Shown piece after piece: positions 61,379 through 64,000 of a stretch of 64,000 nucleotides of DNA. The notes under the pieces were generated by a model. The model saw nothing but the letters and a program-made list of their open reading frames with translations. It searched no databases and was not told where the DNA came from. The DNA lies in contig NZ_CP135275.1 of assembly GCF_032302195.1 (NCBI RefSeq), forward strand, positions 1,860,001-1,924,000, written 5' to 3'. This stretch comes from Paenibacillus sp. MMS20-IR301. Lineage in GTDB: Bacteria; Bacillota; Bacilli; Paenibacillales; Paenibacillaceae. Positions within the stretch are counted from its first letter, which is position 1. Each line of letters begins with the position of its first letter. Made by a program: the position numbers and the translations under genes.

Positions 61379-61993
61379 TTAGCTAAAATCTACTTCCCCG
61401 TTACACTCCAGCTTGAAGCGCTCATGGAACTGCTGCTCAAACTTCAGCTTCTGATCAAAAATATCCTTCGACCGGCTATAGTTCAGCTGACTGCGTGCCT
61501 TCACTAAAAACTGTTTATGCTCACCGCTATCCCAGAACCGGAGGGTCTCCCACACGCTCTCCTCGCTGTGCGCGCTGCCCAGAAACTTCGTCCAAATATT
61601 CATGCTCCCGAAATGATCCAGCATATCCGCATCCTGCACAAGCTTGATGTAGAACGGTAGCTCCTCGTGATTACGTACATTATGAAGGGCAATGATGTCC
61701 GAGATGAATTCCAGTTGTTCCGGGGAGCATTCATCCTTCAGCAGGGATTTGACCAGCACCGCCCCGGTCTCCTGATGGGGTTCAATGCCTTTGGTTACAT
61801 CATGGAGCATGGCGGCAGCATAGATGATATCATCCATAGAATCTTCATCCGGGAACAGTTCCCTTCTTAGGCTTAGCGATATATTGGCTACACGCTGACA
61901 ATGATAGTAGATGAATCCCTTCTCCCTGTGTAAATGTGACTTCCGGTAACTCATTGTGTTCTTAGCAATTTCGTTAATTGTATCCCGGTTCAT
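61379..61993 (-). CDS. HD-domain hydrolase
   Basis: 204 residues from ATG 61993 (AAGGA 10 bases ahead; the GTG three codons earlier is too near the site). The HD metal motif reads YHCQRVANISLSL (first His), AAMLHDVTKG (His-Asp) and LVQDADMLDHFGS (last Asp). The sequence resembles small YqeK-like or phosphohydrolase HD proteins that act on nucleotides. No partner gene is adjacent. Confidence 0.85.
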   Translation of the reverse strand: MNRDTINEIAKNTMSYRKSHLHREKGFIYYHCQRVANISLSLRRELFPDEDSMDDIIYAAAMLHDVTKGIEPHQETGAVLVKSLLKDECSPEQLEFISDIIALHNVRNHEELPFYIKLVQDADMLDHFGSMNIWTKFLGSAHSEESVWETLRFWDSGEHKQFLVKARSQLNYSRSKDIFDQKLKFEQQFHERFKLECNGEVDFS

Positions 61994-62098
61994 TGCTTGC
62001 ACATCCTTCTGTAAGAATTCAGAATAAATACCTGTTCACAAATTTATGTACTTCTATTGCTGTTAATAATTGTATATCAAATCGTCCAAAAGATAAAC

Positions 62099-62141
62099 AA
62101 AGCGCAGACGCCTTCCAAATAGCGGAAGAACCCTGCGCTTT
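62099..62141. terminator. Terminator of the Gfo/Idh gene pair
   Basis: AAAGCGCAG (62099-62107) pairs with CTGCGCTTT (62133-62141), with an inner TTCC/GGAA pair. On the minus strand TGTTTATCTTTT follows. It lies 20 bases after the oxidoreductase stop. Confidence 0.8.
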
Positions 62142-62160
62142 ATTTATATATCTCGCCTGC

Positions 62161-63153
62161 TTAATTCTTGCAGTCCTTACCAAACACCAGTCCGGCGCTG
62201 CGCTTCGCCTGCTCCACCACCATCATCACGCGTTCGCTGTGTGCGAGCCGCTCCGCAGCCTGCGGGTGATCCTGCTCCGCGATCATCTGCTCGAAGGCAA
62301 GGAACTCATCATACATCCGGTGGGGATGGTCCTTCCGGTCAACACGGACGGGCTTCTGCTGATGTGCTGCATATTCGAAGGCGTCACATACATTTGCCGA
62401 ACCAGCCATGTATATGTAGCCCTCCGTCCCCTGAATATTCACTGAGCTGACAGCCGAGCTGTCCTTGGCGCCGATGCAAGCGCAGTGGAAGTCCCCGTAA
62501 TCAAGCAGCAGCAGGCCCGAGGTATCAATGCCCCGCTCGATATTGGCCCGGTACTCTACCTTCTGCGGGCTGCCGAAGCAGCCGACGATCAGATGGATAT
62601 TATAGATATTAATATCCATCAGGGCTCCGCCGGACATCAGCGGATCAAACGCCGGCAAGACCACGCCCTGCTTGAATGCATCATACCGCGATGAATATTG
62701 CGAATAGTTGCAGGAGACCATTTTGATGACACCAAGCCCGGACAAGTGCTCCTTCAGCAGCGCAGCATTGACCAGATATTGATTCGAGATCGCTTCGAGC
62801 AGGATCAGCTCCCGCTCCTTGGCAAGCTGTTCCAGCTCCTGAAGCTCCTGCAGGCTGGAAGTGAACGGCTTTTCACAGATAACATGCTTACCCCCTAAAA
62901 GCGCATCCTTAGTATAGGAATAATGCAAGTGATTCGGGACGGCCACATATACGGTATCCACTTCCACGTCCTGCAGCATCGCACTGTAATCTGTGTATAT
63001 TCTAGAAATCCCATGCTGTGCCTGCAGCCGCTGCAGCGCTTCCTCTCTGCCGGGTCTTGAACAGATTGCGCTCAGACTGATTCCCGGAATCTCACCGACG
63101 AAGCTCAGCAGATCTTTAACAATATTTCCCGCTCCTGCAATACCAAGTCTCAT
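62161..63153 (-). CDS. Gfo/Idh/MocA family oxidoreductase
   Basis: 330 residues. The NAD(P) fold opens MRLGIAGAGNIVKDLLSFVG, with VDTVYVAVPNHLHYSYTKDA and the family's EKP motif in HVICEKPFTSSLQEL. The C-terminal domain (GVVLPAFDPLMSGGALMDIN, NIERGIDTSGLLLLDYGD) would bind the sugar-like substrate. It starts one base after the stop of the upstream family member, with GGAGGGG ahead, so the pair is translated together. It probably oxidises or reduces a sugar, inositol or sugar acid. Confidence 0.92.
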   Translation of the reverse strand: MRLGIAGAGNIVKDLLSFVGEIPGISLSAICSRPGREEALQRLQAQHGISRIYTDYSAMLQDVEVDTVYVAVPNHLHYSYTKDALLGGKHVICEKPFTSSLQELQELEQLAKERELILLEAISNQYLVNAALLKEHLSGLGVIKMVSCNYSQYSSRYDAFKQGVVLPAFDPLMSGGALMDINIYNIHLIVGCFGSPQKVEYRANIERGIDTSGLLLLDYGDFHCACIGAKDSSAVSSVNIQGTEGYIYMAGSANVCDAFEYAAHQQKPVRVDRKDHPHRMYDEFLAFEQMIAEQDHPQAAERLAHSERVMMVVEQAKRSAGLVFGKDCKN

Positions 63154-64000
63154 CTAATGACACCCCTCCATGCCCTGCTCCAGAATCTGCATCACCAGCG
63201 TCGTTTCCTCATCCTTAATTACTTTGTTCTTGCCCAGTACAATAGCATCATAAATCCCGTCATACACCCGCGCATAATCACCTTTGGCGGAGATTACCTT
63301 CTCTTCATGATACTTGCCCTCAGCATCAAGATACGTTAGAATACCATAATGCTCGGGCAGATCAATACCGAAATCCGGATGCCCCTGCGGCAGGTAGAAC
63401 AGCTTCAGATGCTCCTCCTGGCGGTCCTTCGTTTGCTTGACGAACACACCTTTTGTACCGTATATTACGAAGCTTGGCCGTTCCTTTAAGCGGTGGTAAC
63501 TGGATTTAACCGATACCTTAAGTGCGGGGTAGCTGAAATCCAGATCAAAGTAATCATTCATCCGTCCGGGACCCAGCAGCTGGCGCACATCATAATGAAT
63601 GTGATCCGGCTTGCCGAAATAAGACAGGACCTGGTCGATCGTGTGACAGCCGTGCCCGTATAAATAACTGTTGTATTTGGAGTATGGCAGCGCAGCCGGA
63701 ACCTCAGGACGGTAGTAATCATAATGCATCTCCACCTCAAGCAGATCACCAAGCTTACCGGAAGCAATGACTTGCTGTGCTGTCAGGAAATCCGCATCAT
63801 ACCTCCGGTTCTGGTAACACTGGATGATCAGATTCCGCTCCTTGGCATACTGGAATATAGATATCGCTTCCTCTTCAGTCAGCATAAACGGCTTCTCCAC
63901 CAGTACATGCTTGCCGTGATCAAGCGCCATTTTGGCATAATGGTAATGGGAGTCCGTGTGGGTGCAGACCACAATCAGTCCGATTTCCGGATCGTTCATT
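63154..64000 (-). CDS. Gfo/Idh/MocA family oxidoreductase, partial (cut by window end)
   Basis: At least 281 residues; the Rossmann start lies beyond the window. The visible part begins within VVCTHTDSHYHYAKMALDHG and has HVLVEKPFMLTEEEAISIFQ (EKP motif), then LYGHGCHTIDQVLSYFGKPD, a probable catalytic His region (GCHTIDQ), and a C-terminal domain. It precedes a second member of the same family with no gap, indicating an operon of two related dehydrogenases with different substrates or steps. Confidence 0.9.
   Translation of the reverse strand, partial: MNDPEIGLIVVCTHTDSHYHYAKMALDHGKHVLVEKPFMLTEEEAISIFQYAKERNLIIQCYQNRRYDADFLTAQQVIASGKLGDLLEVEMHYDYYRPEVPAALPYSKYNSYLYGHGCHTIDQVLSYFGKPDHIHYDVRQLLGPGRMNDYFDLDFSYPALKVSVKSSYHRLKERPSFVIYGTKGVFVKQTKDRQEEHLKLFYLPQGHPDFGIDLPEHYGILTYLDAEGKYHEEKVISAKGDYARVYDGIYDAIVLGKNKVIKDEETTLVMQILEQGMEGCH

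Overview
The window looks like chromosome from a soil- or plant-associated member of the Bacillales, most probably Paenibacillus (inference from gene content, not a database match). Signs are: strong GGAGG ribosome sites with frequent GTG and TTG starts, LplABC-type sugar ABC importers without their own ATPase, YesMN-type two-component regulators, CcpA-type cre sites, the lactate operon lutABC, and the bacillithiol gene pair yojF-bshB2. No rRNA, tRNA, prophage or CRISPR array was seen. Most genes are sugar catabolism, small regulators, or one- and two-gene stress and metabolic units.

Layout. 1-2.6 kb: end of an MFS exporter, then a TetR / FMN-binding protein / flavodoxin cluster with two matching palindromic operators. 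2.6-3.0 kb: first copy of a dispersed repeat with inverted ends. 3.0-15.2 kb: a cellulose-use locus on the minus strand (YesM kinase, YesN regulator, lipoprotein solute-binding protein, then a separately promoted large secreted GH9 cellulase, two permeases and a second solute-binding protein). 15.3-17.5 kb: MarR/GNAT and a TipAS-type MerR regulator. 17.5-24.9 kb: aldo/keto reductase, 6-phospho-beta-glucosidase with a divergent WYL regulator, GH78 alpha-L-rhamnosidase with a divergent AraC regulator. 25.1-31.3 kb: a four-gene operon (L-fucose-isomerase-like enzyme, split transketolase, FGGY kinase) under a divergent LacI regulator; this is the best candidate for an incompletely described pathway and resembles the apulose-4-phosphate transketolase route for D-apiose.

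31.4-41.2 kb: mixed genes, including a frameshifted small ORF, an epoxide hydrolase, a small double-CCxxC protein, an AAA ATPase with a Cys-rich partner, an MFS transporter, a VOC protein, a ROK regulator, GDPD and DedA. 41.4-45.9 kb: aldA diverges from lutABC with a cre site between them, which would join lactaldehyde oxidation to lactate oxidation. 46-50 kb: acetyltransferase, an XRE regulator with a quinone-reductase-like enzyme, and a methyltransferase behind a 16-codon leader ORF and a Shine-Dalgarno-sequestering hairpin. 50-62 kb: AlkD-like protein, two bshB2 paralogs, LysR/MFS, YdeI, the second repeat copy running into the end of a DinB gene, a WYL regulator, a serine hydrolase, GNAT, and HD and hypothetical proteins. 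62.1-64.0 kb: two tandem Gfo/Idh/MocA oxidoreductases, the second cut by the window edge.

The carbohydrate genes suggest plant cell-wall and glycoside use: secreted cellulase with oligosaccharide import, rhamnosidase, a branched or deoxy-sugar isomerase-kinase-transketolase route, and disposal of lactaldehyde through lactate to pyruvate. All motif statements were read by eye. Family assignments rest on remembered family signatures and no search was run.
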